Of a stretch of 64,000 nucleotides of DNA, positions 1 to 7,796 are shown piece by piece. Where the stretch lies: contig NZ_CP023747.1 of NCBI RefSeq assembly GCF_008704995.1, positions 1,762,501 to 1,826,500 of the forward strand, given 5' to 3'. The stretch's first letter is position 1. Every line of letters begins with the position of its first letter. The notes beneath the pieces were generated by a model. That model saw nothing but the letters and a program-made list of their open reading frames with translations, was not told where the DNA came from and made no database searches. The DNA is from Streptomyces nodosus (lineage in GTDB: Bacteria; Actinomycetota; Actinomycetes; Streptomycetales; Streptomycetaceae). The translations under genes and the position numbers were made by a program.

Positions 1-1
1 G

Positions 2-676
2 ATGGTGGCGGCAGCCGCCGAGCGGGGCCTGGCGTACTACGCGGTCACCGATCACGCGCCCCGTCTGTATATGCAGCGGATGACCGACGAGAAGATCCTC
101 GCCCAGCGGGAGCGGGTGCGGGAGCTGGACGGCGTCCATCACGGGATGCGGCTGCTGCACGGGACCGAGCTCAACATCGGTCCCGAGGGGGAGGTGGACT
201 GGCCCGACGAGTTCCTGGCCGGCTTCGACCTCTGTGTGGCCTCCCTGCACTCCCATTTCGACCTGGGCCGCAAGGAGATGACCCGGCGGCTGGTGCGGGC
301 CTGCGAGAACCCGTACGTCCATGTCCTCGGCCATCCGACGACCCGGCTGATCGGCAGACGGCCCGGGGTCGACGCCGACTGGGACGAGGTGTTCGCCGTC
401 TGTGCGCGCGCCGGCACCGCGCTGGAGATCAACGCCCAGCCCGACCGGCTCGATCTGTGCGACGAGGAGATCCTGCGTGCCAAGGAGCACGGCGTGAAGT
501 TCGCCGTGGACACCGACGCCCACTCGGTGCTGCACCTCGGCTATCTGCGCTACGGCGTCGGCACCGCCCAACGCGGCTGGCTCACCCGGGACGACGTGAT
601 CAACACCTGGCCGCTGCGCAGCCTGCGCCGCTTCCTGTCGAAGGGCGGGAGGAGCAGGAAGGGTGCGGCTGGATGA
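2..676 (+). CDS. PHP-domain protein, C-terminal part (PolX-like), truncated by window edge
   Basis: The visible 224 residues form a PHP metal-dependent hydrolase domain. The metal-ligand motifs are in the expected order: TDHAP near residue 17, LHGTELNI near 52, SLHSHFD near 81, LGHPTTRL near 109 and DTDAHS near 169. This arrangement, with the GYLRYGVGTAQRGWL-type ending, is what is seen at the C-terminus of bacterial family-X DNA polymerases (PolX), where PHP supplies 3'-5' exonuclease or phosphatase activity. The frame is open at base 2, so the polymerase part, if present, lies to the left of the window and the listed start is not trustworthy. A stand-alone PHP phosphoesterase (histidinol-phosphatase-like) is the alternative. 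The next gene converges on it with 8 bp between stop codons. Confidence 0.8.
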   Translation: MVAAAAERGLAYYAVTDHAPRLYMQRMTDEKILAQRERVRELDGVHHGMRLLHGTELNIGPEGEVDWPDEFLAGFDLCVASLHSHFDLGRKEMTRRLVRACENPYVHVLGHPTTRLIGRRPGVDADWDEVFAVCARAGTALEINAQPDRLDLCDEEILRAKEHGVKFAVDTDAHSVLHLGYLRYGVGTAQRGWLTRDDVINTWPLRSLRRFLSKGGRSRKGAAG

Positions 677-684
677 ACAAGGCC

Positions 685-1815
685 CTAGGTGTGCCGGCAC
701 GACCGCAGGGAGCGCAGGGTGAGGGTGCCGTCGGGGCCGGGCTCCACGCGGGTGCCGAAGTCCCGGCTGTGCCGGTCGAGTTGGGCGCACAGCCAGCGGG
801 TGTCGTCGGCCGTGGCGTGTTCCAGGCGCATCCGGCGTGCCTGGAGGGGAACGATCCGCACCCCGGCGAACCGCCCGGTGTCCCGTTCCACCGAGACCAG
901 ATACAGCGGCCGCAGGTCGTCCCGGTACCGCTCGTAGCCGCCGATGCCCTCGTAGTCGTCGATCAGGTCGCCGCAGCCGTAGAGGACGAGTCGGCCCCGG
1001 TACGCCTCCAGCGGGCGCGGGTGGTGCGAGGAGTGCCCGTGCACGATGTCCACGCCCGCGTCGACGAGCGCATGGGCGAAGCGGACCTCGGCGCGGCAGA
1101 CGGCGTAGCCCCAGTTGGGGCCCCAGTGGACCGAGGCGACCACGATGTCGCCCGGGCGCCTCAGCTGCCGCAGTCGCTCGGCGCACACGGCCGCGGCCGC
1201 CTCCGAGGGTCCCGCGACGAGTTCCACACCGGGCCGGTCCCCGGTGGCGGCCCAGTCCTCCGGGATCCCGCTGGACGGCATCCCGAAGGAGAACACCAGC
1301 ACCCGGCCGCCCCCGTCCAGGGGGACCGCCGCGGGCCGGCCCGCGTCGAGGGCGTCGCGGCCCGCCCCCGCGGTCCGCAGTCCCGCCTCCGCCAGGGCGG
1401 CGAGCGTCTCCGTCAGGCCGTTCCGGCCGAAGTCGAGGACATGGTTGTTGGCCAGGACGCTGACGTCCGGGCGGATCGTGGCCAGGCACGGCAGATTGGC
1501 CGGGCTCATCCGGTAGTGGACGCCCTTGCCGGGGGCGAACTCCCCGTCCCCGGTGACGGAGGTCTCCAGATTGATCACCCGTACATCGGGGGCGGCCTCG
1601 TCCAGTACCGCCGGTGCCTCGCCCCACGGCCAGTCGAAGGGGACCGGCCGGGGTATCGGGCCGTTCGCCGCCTCGGCCAGGCCGACATAGGCCCGGGCGT
1701 CATGGATGTAGGTCTCCCGCAGCGCCGGGTTCCCGGGGTGCGGAAGGATCTGGTCGACGCCCCGGCCGAGCATCACGTCACCGCCGAGGAACAGGGTGAC
1801 CAGGCCGTCCTGCAC
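685..1815 (-). CDS. CapA family protein (poly-gamma-glutamate capsule-type metallophosphatase fold)
   Basis: The 376-residue product has the CapA/PgsA signature set: GGDVMLGR at 11-18, NLETS at 82-86, NNHVLDFG at 123-130, SVHWG near 228 and HGHSSHHP near 260. These are the metal-binding motifs of a calcineurin-like fold. CapA proteins are linked to poly-gamma-glutamate capsule synthesis in Bacillus, but no CapB or CapC partner lies nearby, so a stand-alone role is likely and the substrate is unknown. There is no obvious signal peptide. The GTG start at 1815 sits almost on top of a GGAAGG, which is unusually tight, so the true start could be slightly internal. Confidence 0.8.
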   Translation of the reverse strand: MQDGLVTLFLGGDVMLGRGVDQILPHPGNPALRETYIHDARAYVGLAEAANGPIPRPVPFDWPWGEAPAVLDEAAPDVRVINLETSVTGDGEFAPGKGVHYRMSPANLPCLATIRPDVSVLANNHVLDFGRNGLTETLAALAEAGLRTAGAGRDALDAGRPAAVPLDGGGRVLVFSFGMPSSGIPEDWAATGDRPGVELVAGPSEAAAAVCAERLRQLRRPGDIVVASVHWGPNWGYAVCRAEVRFAHALVDAGVDIVHGHSSHHPRPLEAYRGRLVLYGCGDLIDDYEGIGGYERYRDDLRPLYLVSVERDTGRFAGVRIVPLQARRMRLEHATADDTRWLCAQLDRHSRDFGTRVEPGPDGTLTLRSLRSCRHT

Positions 1816-1844
1816 CCTTCCACGCTAAATCCGTCGCGGACGCG

Positions 1845-1896
1845 GTGCGAGGGTCTGCACATGGGCGGGGGTGCGAGGGTCTACACATGCGCGGGG
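1845..1896. repeat. 26-bp imperfect tandem duplication
   Basis: Two adjacent 26-bp units, 1845-1870 and 1871-1896, begin GTGCGAGGGTCT and differ at two positions (G/A at unit base 13, G/C at base 20). The second copy contains the stop codon (TAG on the minus strand, 1881-1883) of the phosphoribosyltransferase-hydrolase gene. The first copy has CAG at that place. The structure suggests replication slippage. Confidence 0.85.
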
Positions 1897-3185
1897 GCCA
1901 TATGGTCGGTGAACCAGTCACGGGCCAGTTCGGCCACCGTCCGCAGCGCGCCGGGCTCCTCGAACAGGTGGGTGGCGCCGGGGACGACCGCGAGCCGGCT
2001 CTCGCAGCGCAGCCGGGCCTGTGCCTGCCGGTTGAGGTCGAGCACGACCGGGTCGGCGCCGCCCACGATGAGCAGGGTGGGGGCGGTCACCTCGGGCAGC
2101 CGGGGCCCGGCGAGGTCGGGTCTGCCGCCCCGGGAGACGACCGCGGCGATACGCGGTTCCGGCTCCGCGGCGGCCCACAGGGCGGCGGCCGCCCCGGTGC
2201 TGGCGCCGAAGTAGCCGAGGGCGAGCCCCTCGGTGCCGGGCCGTTCGAGCAGTGACCGGGTGGTCTCGGTGAGCCGTGCGGCCAGCAGACCGGTGTCGAA
2301 CACATGGGCCCGGTCGCGTTCCTCCTCCTCGGTGAGCAGGTCGAAGAGCAGGGTGCCGAGCCCGGCCCGGTTCAGTTCTGCGGCCACGAACTGGTTGCGG
2401 GGGCTGTGCCGGCTGCTGCCGCTGCCGTGGGCGAAGACCACGATCCCGGCCGCGTCCTCGGGCACGGTCAGCCGGCCCCGCAGCCGTACGGCGCCGACGG
2501 CCATCTCCACCTCCTGGTCCCGGGGCCCTGCCCCGGCAAAGCCGTGCGGGCGGCCCGCGGTGCGCTCCAGGCAGACGGCGACCTCCCGGTCGTCGACCTG
2601 GGCGAAGTCGATGTAGAACTGGCCGACCGCGTAGAAGTCCAGCGGGGTGTCCAGGGCGACCAGTTCATCGGCCTCCCCGCCCAGCCGTTCGGTCCAGTCG
2701 TGCGGTGCGACGGGCACCGCCAGCACGATCCGCGCCGCGCCACGGGCCCGGGCGATCCGGCAGGCCGCCCGCGCGGTCGAGCCGGTGGCCACCCCGTCGT
2801 CGATCACCACCACGGTCCGCCCGTCGACGCGGACCGGGGCACGTCCGCCCCGATAGCGCCTGCCCCGTCGTTCCAGCACCTCGCGCTCGTTCCGCTCGAC
2901 CCGGGCCAGCTCCTCCGGGGTCACGCGGGCCTCGCGCACCACCGCGTCGTTGATCACCCGCACGCCGTCCTCGCCGAGTGCTCCCATGCCCAGCTCCGGC
3001 TGGTAGGGCACCCCCAGCTTCCGGACCAGGCATACGTCCAGAGGCGCGCCGAGCGCCTCGGCCACCTCCGCGGCGACCGGCACTCCTCCCCTGGGCAGCC
3101 CCAGCACCACGACGTCCTCGTCCCTGAGGTGGCACAGGCGTTCGCCCAGCAGCCGGCCGGCTTCGAGACGATCCATGAAGACCAC
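1881..3185 (-). CDS. Phosphoribosyltransferase / alpha-beta hydrolase fusion protein
   Basis: This 434-residue protein joins two enzyme domains. Residues 5-210 are a type I phosphoribosyltransferase domain with the PRPP-binding loop VVVIDDGVATGST at 125-137. Residues 225-430 are a dienelactone-hydrolase-like alpha/beta hydrolase with nucleophile elbow GASTG (Ser329), a probable acid at Asp378 and His406 in GATHLF. The individual domains are common in actinobacteria, and fusions of this kind occur in stress-associated gene sets. The substrate of either half is unknown. The GTG start has a GGAGG seven bases upstream. The gene is followed by the CapA-like gene and preceded on the same strand, 12 bp away, by the DUF1876 gene, so the three may be co-transcribed. 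Confidence 0.85.
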   Translation of the reverse strand: MVFMDRLEAGRLLGERLCHLRDEDVVVLGLPRGGVPVAAEVAEALGAPLDVCLVRKLGVPYQPELGMGALGEDGVRVINDAVVREARVTPEELARVERNEREVLERRGRRYRGGRAPVRVDGRTVVVIDDGVATGSTARAACRIARARGAARIVLAVPVAPHDWTERLGGEADELVALDTPLDFYAVGQFYIDFAQVDDREVAVCLERTAGRPHGFAGAGPRDQEVEMAVGAVRLRGRLTVPEDAAGIVVFAHGSGSSRHSPRNQFVAAELNRAGLGTLLFDLLTEEEERDRAHVFDTGLLAARLTETTRSLLERPGTEGLALGYFGASTGAAAALWAAAEPEPRIAAVVSRGGRPDLAGPRLPEVTAPTLLIVGGADPVVLDLNRQAQARLRCESRLAVVPGATHLFEEPGALRTVAELARDWFTDHMAPAHV

Positions 3186-3197
3186 GATGCGGCCTCC

Positions 3198-3509
3198 TCA
3201 CTCCCGTGGAGCCCAGAGCGGAGCGGGAGGGGTGTCCTCGGGCACCCCGGCCGTCGACAGGTCGCCCGCGGCGGCGCGCAGCAGCTGCCGGCCCAGCGAG
3301 ATCAGTGCCCGTCCGGCGGCGAGTTCGTCGCCGATCCCGGGCACCGCCGTGTCGTCGGGGTTCCGGTGGGCCTCCGCACAGCTCTCCAGCACATGGTCAC
3401 CGGTGTCCAGGACGATCCGGGCCTTGGTGGCCGGGTCGCGTTCGGACAGGTAGAGGTTGAGCCTCCACTCCTTGGCGGACGGAGGCGGGCTCCCGTCGGC
3501 TCCGGTCAT
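3198..3509 (-). CDS. DUF1876 domain protein
   Basis: This small 103-residue protein matches the actinobacterial DUF1876 pattern: an EWRLNLYLSE strand near 14-23, a TKARIVLDTG strand near 28-37, then a conserved NPDD near 50 and a helical C-terminus with a GDELAAGRAL segment. The family has a dsRBD-like alpha/beta fold and no assigned activity. It is often found with universal-stress or dormancy-type genes. The ATG has a clean GGAGG six bases upstream. It heads the minus-strand set that continues into the phosphoribosyltransferase-hydrolase and CapA genes. The role is unknown. Confidence 0.8.
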   Translation of the reverse strand: MTGADGSPPPSAKEWRLNLYLSERDPATKARIVLDTGDHVLESCAEAHRNPDDTAVPGIGDELAAGRALISLGRQLLRAAAGDLSTAGVPEDTPPAPLWAPRE

Positions 3510-3687
3510 CGTCCGTCCTCCTCACATCCGTACGGCCCGCACGCCGGTGCGGGGCGACGGGCACCGCGGGCACGGGGCGTACGGCCCTCTTCCACTGTGA
3601 CTCCGTCGGGCGCGCGATGCATGGTGCGTGCCGCCCGGCGCACGGTGCCCGCGGGGACGCGTCGCCGTGGCGGGCAGAATGGGGGCC

Positions 3688-4059
3688 ATGACCACGCGTT
3701 CCTGCCCCTGCGGGCTGCCCGGGGAGTACGAGAGCTGCTGCGGCCGTTTCCACACGGGTGCCGCCACCGCGCCGACCGCCGAGGCGCTGATGCGGTCGCG
3801 GTACAGCGCGTTCGTGAAGGGGGAGGCGGGCTATCTGCTGCGGACCTGGCATCCGGGCACCCGCCCCGCGCGCCTCGACCTCGATCCCGGGATGCGCTGG
3901 ACGGGGCTTGAGGTCCTGGACAGCACGGACGGTTCCGCCTTCCACACCACGGGGACGGTGACCTTCCAGGCCTCCTACCGGGGCGGTGTCCTGCGGGAGC
4001 ACAGCCGGTTCGAACGGGTCGACGGGGCCTGGGTGTACGTCGACGGGGACCTCGGCTGA
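3688..4059 (+). CDS. YchJ-family SEC-C motif protein
   Basis: The 123-residue product begins with a metal-binding SEC-C type cluster (CPCG at 6-9, then CC near 17-18) and has the AEALMRSRYSAF segment (near residue 30) that defines the YchJ/UPF0225 family, followed by an NTF2-like body ending in FERVDGAWVYVDG. The family is conserved and of unknown function; the cysteines probably bind zinc. The frame is open upstream, but the ATG at 3688 is the family start. A CAGAAT element eight bases before it could be a -10 box of a leaderless transcript. It converges with the gluconate regulator gene. Confidence 0.8.
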   Translation: MTTRSCPCGLPGEYESCCGRFHTGAATAPTAEALMRSRYSAFVKGEAGYLLRTWHPGTRPARLDLDPGMRWTGLEVLDSTDGSAFHTTGTVTFQASYRGGVLREHSRFERVDGAWVYVDGDLG

Positions 4060-4111
4060 GGCGTCCGGGGCCTTCCCCTAGAGGGGCTGTCGGGCGGCGG
4101 GGCGGGCGTCG

Positions 4112-4813
4112 CTACGGCGCCAGGATGTCCAGTTCGTGCAGCGCGCCGACCGTGATCTCGCGGGTGAGCCGCTCCGCGCGGTCCGCGTCACCCTCCCGTA
4201 CCGCCTCGGCGACCCGCACATGCAGGGTGACGGCGGCCGGGTCGGGGTCCTCGAACATGACGTCGTGGTGGGTGCGGCCGGACAGGACCTCGGCGACCAC
4301 GTCTCCCAGCCGGGCGAACATCTCGTTGCCGGACGCGTCCAGGACGACCCGGTGGAAGGCCACGTCATGGATCAGATAGGCCTCCAGCTGATGGCCGCGC
4401 GCATTGGCGACCATGCCCAGCGCGCATTCGGTGAGCCGGGCGCACTGCTCGGCCGTGGCGTGGCGCGCGGCCAGTCGCGCGGCCACCGGTTCGACCGCGG
4501 AGCGCAGCACGGTCAGTGAGCGCAGCTGCCGCGGGCGGTCGGCGCCGGCCAGACGCCATCGGATGACCTGGGGGTCGTAGACGTTCCACTCGGTGTCGGG
4601 GCGGACCGTGACCCCCACCCGGCGGCGGGACTCCACCAGGTGCATCGACTCCAGGACGCGCACCGCCTCGCGCATCACGGAGCGCGACACCTCGAAGTGC
4701 TGGGCGAGTTCGTCGGTGCGCAGCACACTGCCCGCCGGGTACTCCCCCGCGGTGATCGCGGGCCCGAGGGTGTCCAGTACATGGCCGTGCAACCCCCGGC
4801 CCGGTGTGGTCAT
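4112..4813 (-). CDS. gntR: FadR-type GntR regulator of the gluconate operon
   Basis: The 233-residue protein has a winged helix-turn-helix at 10-75 (SRSVMREAVRVLE recognition segment) and an FCD effector domain at about 95-225, the FadR subfamily layout. It is divergent from gluconokinase, permease and dehydrogenase genes, so it most likely represses that operon and is released by gluconate or 6-phosphogluconate. Two related inverted-repeat elements lie in the 127-bp divergent region (see 4845-4893). The symbol is assigned from context and family. The effector cannot be read from sequence. Confidence 0.85.
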   Translation of the reverse strand: MTTPGRGLHGHVLDTLGPAITAGEYPAGSVLRTDELAQHFEVSRSVMREAVRVLESMHLVESRRRVGVTVRPDTEWNVYDPQVIRWRLAGADRPRQLRSLTVLRSAVEPVAARLAARHATAEQCARLTECALGMVANARGHQLEAYLIHDVAFHRVVLDASGNEMFARLGDVVAEVLSGRTHHDVMFEDPDPAAVTLHVRVAEAVREGDADRAERLTREITVGALHELDILAP

Positions 4814-4844
4814 GGACTCAGAGTACGAGGCGGATCACGCCCCA

Positions 4845-4893
4845 AAAAAGTCAGACTTATATGTCACAGGGGCTTGAATTAGTCGTACCTAAT
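4845..4893. promoter_or_regulatory. Two candidate GntR operators between gntR and gntK
   Basis: AAGTCAGACTT at 4848-4858 is a perfect 5-1-5 inverted repeat. A related element, ATTAGTCGTACCTAAT, lies at 4878-4893 with ATTAG/CTAAT arms. Aligned on AGTC, the two share the pattern A..AGTC..AC.TA and are 32 bp apart, about three helical turns. The region is AT-rich compared with its surroundings. This fits a looped or doubly occupied FadR-type operator controlling both directions; binding is inferred. Confidence 0.55.
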
Positions 4894-4940
4894 GGGTTTC
4901 AGTGACCTCGACAGCAGTCGACGAAGACAGCGAGGAAGCG

Positions 4941-5465
4941 ATGAGTACCCCCCACGTCGTCGTGGTCATGGGCGTCTCGGGCACGGGGAAGACCACCATC
5001 GGTGCCCTGCTCGCGGCCCGTCTCGGCGTCCCGTACGCCGAGGGCGACGACTTCCACCCCCCGGCCAACATCGCCAAGATGTCGGCCGGGGTCCCGCTCG
5101 ACGACGAGGACCGGCGGCCCTGGCTGGATGCCATCGGTGCCTGGGCGCACGAGCGGGCCGGACACGGTGGGGTGGTCAGCAGTTCGGCGCTGAAGCGGGC
5201 GTACCGCGACCGGTTGCGGGCCGCGGCTCCCGGCGTCGTCTTCGTGCATCTCACGGGCGACCGCTCGCTGATCGAGGAGCGACTGGCGCATCGGCAGGGG
5301 CACTTCATGCCCACGACCCTGCTGGACTCCCAGTTCGCCGCGCTCCAGCCGCTGGAGGCGGACGAGCGGGGGGTCGCGGTGGATGTCTCGGGCAGCCCCG
5401 AGGAGATCACCGCCCGCGCCCTGAACGCCCTGGGGGATCTGGAGCGGTCCGCCGCCCCGCAGTAG
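4941..5465 (+). CDS. gntK: Gluconokinase
   Basis: This enzyme phosphorylates D-gluconate to 6-phosphogluconate, feeding the pentose phosphate pathway. The 174-residue product has the small P-loop kinase layout: Walker A GVSGTGKTT at 11-19, the EGDDFHPPANIAKM substrate segment near 35-48, and DDEDRRPWL near 55. This is the GntK/IdnK subfamily, not the FGGY kinase type. The start chosen is the ATG at 4941, which gives the normal family N-terminus and has AGCGAGGAAG before it. An upstream in-frame start at 4902 would add 13 unconserved residues. It is the first gene of the gluconate operon. Confidence 0.92.
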   Translation: MSTPHVVVVMGVSGTGKTTIGALLAARLGVPYAEGDDFHPPANIAKMSAGVPLDDEDRRPWLDAIGAWAHERAGHGGVVSSSALKRAYRDRLRAAAPGVVFVHLTGDRSLIEERLAHRQGHFMPTTLLDSQFAALQPLEADERGVAVDVSGSPEEITARALNALGDLERSAAPQ

Positions 5466-5607
5466 TCCCCGCAACCGCACCTCCGCGGCAGTCCCCCACC
5501 TTCGCGGCATCCCCCGGCCTTGTGGCGGGCCCCCTCCCCGGGACCGTCGTGCCGGGATCTCCCCCATCCGAATCGAGAGTTCCTCTCCTCCACCCAAGGG
5601 AACCCCC

Positions 5608-7005
5608 GTGACCAGACTCAGCGTCGAGATACTGGCAGCGGACACCGTCGAGCCGATCACCTCGGCGGGCCACGCTCAACTGGGCATCGCGGTACTGGCG
5701 GGCATCGCCCTCATCGTGCTGCTCATCACCAAGTTCAAGCTCCACGCCTTCCTGGCCCTCACCATCGGCTCGCTCGCACTCGGCGCGTTCGCCGGGGCGC
5801 CGCTGGACAAGGCCATCGCCAGCTTCACCGCCGGGCTCGGGTCGACCGTCGCCGGCGTGGGCGTCCTGATCGCCCTCGGCTCGATCCTCGGCAAGCTGCT
5901 CTCCGACTCCGGCGGCGCGGACCGGATCGTGGACACGATCCTGGCCAGGGCCGGTGGACGGGCGATGCCCTGGGCGATGGTGCTGATCGCCTCGCTGATC
6001 GGTCTTCCGCTGTTCTTCGAGGTCGGCATCGTGCTGCTGATCCCGGTGGTGCTGATGGTCGCCAAGCGCGGCAACTACTCGCTGATGCGCATCGGCATCC
6101 CGGCGCTCGCGGGTCTGTCCGTGATGCACGGTCTGGTCCCGCCGCACCCCGGTCCGCTGGTCGCCATCGACGCCGTGCAGGCCAACCTCGGTGTGACGCT
6201 GGCGCTGGGTGTGCTGGTCGCCGTCCCCACGGTGATCATCGCCGGTCCGCTGTTCTCCAAGGTCGCCGCCCGCTGGGTGGACGTCCCGGTCCCCGAGCGG
6301 ATGGTCCCGCCGCGTCCTTCCGAGGATCTGGAGAAGCGCCCCGGCTTCGGTGTCACGCTGGCCACGGTGCTGCTGCCGGTCGTCCTGATGCTGTCCAAGG
6401 CCCTGGTGGACATCGTGGTGGACGATCCCGCGCACACGGTGCAGCGCGTCTTCGATGTGATCGGCTCTCCGATGATCGCCCTGCTCGTCTCGGTGATCGT
6501 GGGCATCTTCACGCTGGGCCGCCCGGCCGGTTTCAGCAAGCAGCAGCTCTCCGGGATCGTGGAGAAGAGCCTGATGCCGATCGCCGGCATCCTGCTGATC
6601 GTCGGCGCCGGCGGCGGCTTCAAGCAGACGCTGATCGACGCCGGTGTGGGCCAGATGGTCCTCGACGTCTCCAAGAGCTGGTCGATACCCGCGCTGCTGC
6701 TGGCCTGGCTGATCGCGGTGGCGATCCGGCTGGCCACCGGTTCGGCGACGGTGGCGACGGTCTCCGCCGCCGGTCTGGTCGCACCGCTCGCGGCCGACAT
6801 GTCGACCACCCACGCCGCCCTGCTGGTGCTGGCCATCGGCGCCGGCTCGCTGTTCCTGAGCCATGTCAACGACGCGGGGTTCTGGCTGGTCAAGGAGTAC
6901 TTCGGGCTCAGCGTCGGCCAGAACCTGAAGACCTGGTCCGTCATGGAGTGCATCATCTCCGTGGTCGCCGGGGGCCTGGTCCTGCTGCTGTCGCTCGTCA
7001 TCTAG
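5608..7005 (+). CDS. gntP: Gluconate permease, GntP family
   Basis: The 465-residue integral membrane protein has about twelve hydrophobic segments and the hallmark GLVPPHPGPL motif (near residue 175) of gluconate:proton symporters, plus the SHVNDAGFW signature near 415. It imports gluconate, and possibly idonate given the neighbouring genes. The GTG start at 5608 follows a purine-rich AAGGGAA. A 142-bp gap after gntK holds no other gene. The dehydrogenase gene follows after 10 bp, so gntK, gntP, the 5-dehydrogenase and the idonate dehydrogenase look like one transcript. Confidence 0.92.
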   Translation: MTRLSVEILAADTVEPITSAGHAQLGIAVLAGIALIVLLITKFKLHAFLALTIGSLALGAFAGAPLDKAIASFTAGLGSTVAGVGVLIALGSILGKLLSDSGGADRIVDTILARAGGRAMPWAMVLIASLIGLPLFFEVGIVLLIPVVLMVAKRGNYSLMRIGIPALAGLSVMHGLVPPHPGPLVAIDAVQANLGVTLALGVLVAVPTVIIAGPLFSKVAARWVDVPVPERMVPPRPSEDLEKRPGFGVTLATVLLPVVLMLSKALVDIVVDDPAHTVQRVFDVIGSPMIALLVSVIVGIFTLGRPAGFSKQQLSGIVEKSLMPIAGILLIVGAGGGFKQTLIDAGVGQMVLDVSKSWSIPALLLAWLIAVAIRLATGSATVATVSAAGLVAPLAADMSTTHAALLVLAIGAGSLFLSHVNDAGFWLVKEYFGLSVGQNLKTWSVMECIISVVAGGLVLLLSLVI

Positions 7006-7015
7006 GAGTCCTGGC

Positions 7016-7774
7016 ATGGGTCACCCGCTCTTCGACATCGCCGGCCGCAGGGCACTGGTCACCGGTTCCAGCCGGGGCATCGGGCTCGCGCTGGCCCGGG
7101 GCCTGCTGGAGGCCGGCTGCACGGTGGTCCTCAACGGACGGGACGCCGGACGGCTGAAGGAGGCCGCGACGGAGCTGCCCGGGGACGTCCGTACGGCCGT
7201 CTTCGACGTGACCGACGGGGCTGCGGTCGCCGCCGGTGTCGCGGACGTCGAGGAGCGGGTGGGCCCGCTCGACATCCTGGTCAACAACGCGGGGATGCAA
7301 CTGCGGGCCCCGCTCCTGGAGTTCGCCGACGCCGACTGGCACCGGATCCTGGACACCAACCTCACCAGCGCCTTCCTGGTCGGCCGCGAGGCGGCCCGGC
7401 GGATGACGGCACGCGGCCACGGGAAGATCATCAACATCTGCTCGCTGCAGAGCGAGGTCGTCCGCCCCGGTATCGCGCCCTATGCGGCGACCAAGGGCGC
7501 GCTGAAGATGCTCACCAAGGGCATGTGCGCGGACTGGGGGCCGTACGGCGTGCAGGTCAACGCGCTCGGCCCCGGCTATATCGAGACCGAACTGACCCGG
7601 CCGCTGGTGGCGGACGAGGAGTTCAGCTCCTGGGTACGGCAGCGCACTCCGGCCGGGCGCTGGGGGCGCACCGAGGACCTGGTCGGCGGGCTGCTGTTCC
7701 TCGCCTCCCCCGCGGCGGACTTCGTCGGCGGGCAGGTGCTGTACGTCGACGGGGGCATGACGAGCGTGCTGTAG
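7016..7774 (+). CDS. SDR oxidoreductase, probable gluconate 5-dehydrogenase
   Basis: A classical short-chain dehydrogenase of 252 residues. The dinucleotide motif TGSSRGIG is at 16-23, NNAG at 90-93, and the catalytic Ser143, Tyr156 and Lys160 are in place. Close family members (IdnO/Gno) interconvert gluconate and 5-ketogluconate. Its position between a gluconate permease and an idonate dehydrogenase supports that reaction rather than generic sugar-alcohol oxidation. In the classical GntII scheme 5-ketogluconate is made from L-idonate by the next gene's product, reduced here to gluconate and phosphorylated by gluconokinase. NADP versus NAD preference is not clear. Confidence 0.85.
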   Translation: MGHPLFDIAGRRALVTGSSRGIGLALARGLLEAGCTVVLNGRDAGRLKEAATELPGDVRTAVFDVTDGAAVAAGVADVEERVGPLDILVNNAGMQLRAPLLEFADADWHRILDTNLTSAFLVGREAARRMTARGHGKIINICSLQSEVVRPGIAPYAATKGALKMLTKGMCADWGPYGVQVNALGPGYIETELTRPLVADEEFSSWVRQRTPAGRWGRTEDLVGGLLFLASPAADFVGGQVLYVDGGMTSVL

Positions 7775-7796
7775 GAACGCGGAAGGGAGCCCGGCG

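Noticed and set aside
685-1815. CapA-like gene as part of a capsule operon
   Set aside because: No CapB/CapC ligase genes are present nearby.
457-2214. Long plus-strand open frame over the CapA and hydrolase genes
   Set aside because: It runs opposite to two well-supported genes, has no ribosome site and no recognisable domain.
4075-4086. CCCCTAGAGGGG palindrome between convergent ychJ-like and gntR genes
   Set aside because: The stem is only 5 bp with a 2-base loop, too weak to call a terminator.
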